Positions 13,291 to 13,395 of a stretch of 13,395 nt of DNA are shown piece after piece. The notes beneath the pieces are model-generated. The model saw nothing but the letters and a program-made list of their open reading frames with translations. It searched no databases and had not been told where the DNA came from. The position numbers and the translations under genes are program-made. The number at the start of each line of letters is the position of its first letter. Position 1 is the stretch's first letter. Source of the DNA: Saprospiraceae bacterium (GTDB taxonomy: Bacteria; Bacteroidota; Bacteroidia; Chitinophagales; Saprospiraceae); NCBI GenBank assembly GCA_027009605.1, contig JALVCY010000226.1:1-13395 (forward strand). The letters run 5' to 3'.

Positions 13291-13390
13291 CTTAGTGTAA
13301 ACTTAGTGTTATCTAAAGTGCTCTTAGTGGTAAGGAAAATGTAATGTCTAACCACTAAGGACACGAAGTTGCCACTAAGAATTCACTAAG
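13291..13390. repeat. 100-bp imperfect palindrome of CTTAGTG heptamers
   Basis: CTTAGTG occurs at 13291, 13302 and 13323, and its complement CACTAAG at 13353, 13373 and 13384. The two outer pairs mirror exactly around 13340.5 and the inner pair is off by one base. The inner arms extend to CTTAGTGGT (13323-13331) and ACCACTAAG (13351-13359). The right arm contains a CTTAGTGG/CTTCGTGTC-like motif of a type I recall as dispersed in many bacterial genomes. It could form a long cruciform or RNA hairpin. It may continue past the window. Confidence 0.7.
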
Positions 13391-13395
13391 GTATT

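Noticed and set aside
13291..13390. CRISPR array
   Set aside because: The repeats are 7-9 bases, alternate in orientation and form a palindrome; there are no regular spacers or cas genes.

Overview
The window is a chromosomal segment of a Bacteroidota bacterium with a type IX secretion system (T9SS). The evidence is a full-length SprA/Sov translocon gene, several copies of the phylum-specific -7 promoter box (TAnnTTTG, here TATCTTTG), no clear Shine-Dalgarno sequences, and Bacteroidota-type lipoprotein and PKD proteins. I cannot place it below phylum level from sequence alone.

Layout. Bases 1-1097 (minus strand) hold rsmG and a window-truncated PmtA-like SAM methyltransferase that overlaps the rsmG stop as TAATG. 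A divergent promoter region (1098-1264) separates them from ruvA (1265-1855), which ends in a good intrinsic terminator. After that comes a 160-bp MITE (copy 1, 1963-2122), a perfect 15-bp palindrome, and the 7.4-kb sprA gene (2166-9596). Next is a hairpin, a 117-aa cytoplasmic protein of unknown function (9684-10037), and a lipoprotein with a PKD domain fused to a cyclophilin peptidyl-prolyl isomerase (10068-10943). A second MITE (copy 2, inverted, 10993-11156) with a perfect 8-bp target duplication follows. A 400-bp non-coding region rich in inverted repeats leads to polyphosphate glucokinase ppgK (11560-12300). Then comes an Sfp-type phosphopantetheinyl transferase (12380-13018) with a palindrome over its promoter. 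The last 377 bases are non-coding and end in a 100-bp imperfect palindrome built from CTTAGTG heptamers.

How the genes may work together. rsmG and ruvA are housekeeping (rRNA methylation, Holliday junction migration). SprA is the outer-membrane exit channel of the T9SS. The lipoprotein isomerase two genes downstream on the same strand is a candidate translocon-associated folding factor, because purified SprA complexes from Flavobacterium are known to contain a peptidyl-prolyl isomerase. ppgK would feed glucose-6-phosphate from polyphosphate, and the transferase activates carrier proteins.

The most notable non-genic findings are the MITE family with IS66-like ends bracketing the sprA block, two genes whose -7 box lies only four bases before the ATG (likely leaderless), and the two operator-like palindromes. 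I found no RNA genes, CRISPR array or complete insertion sequence.
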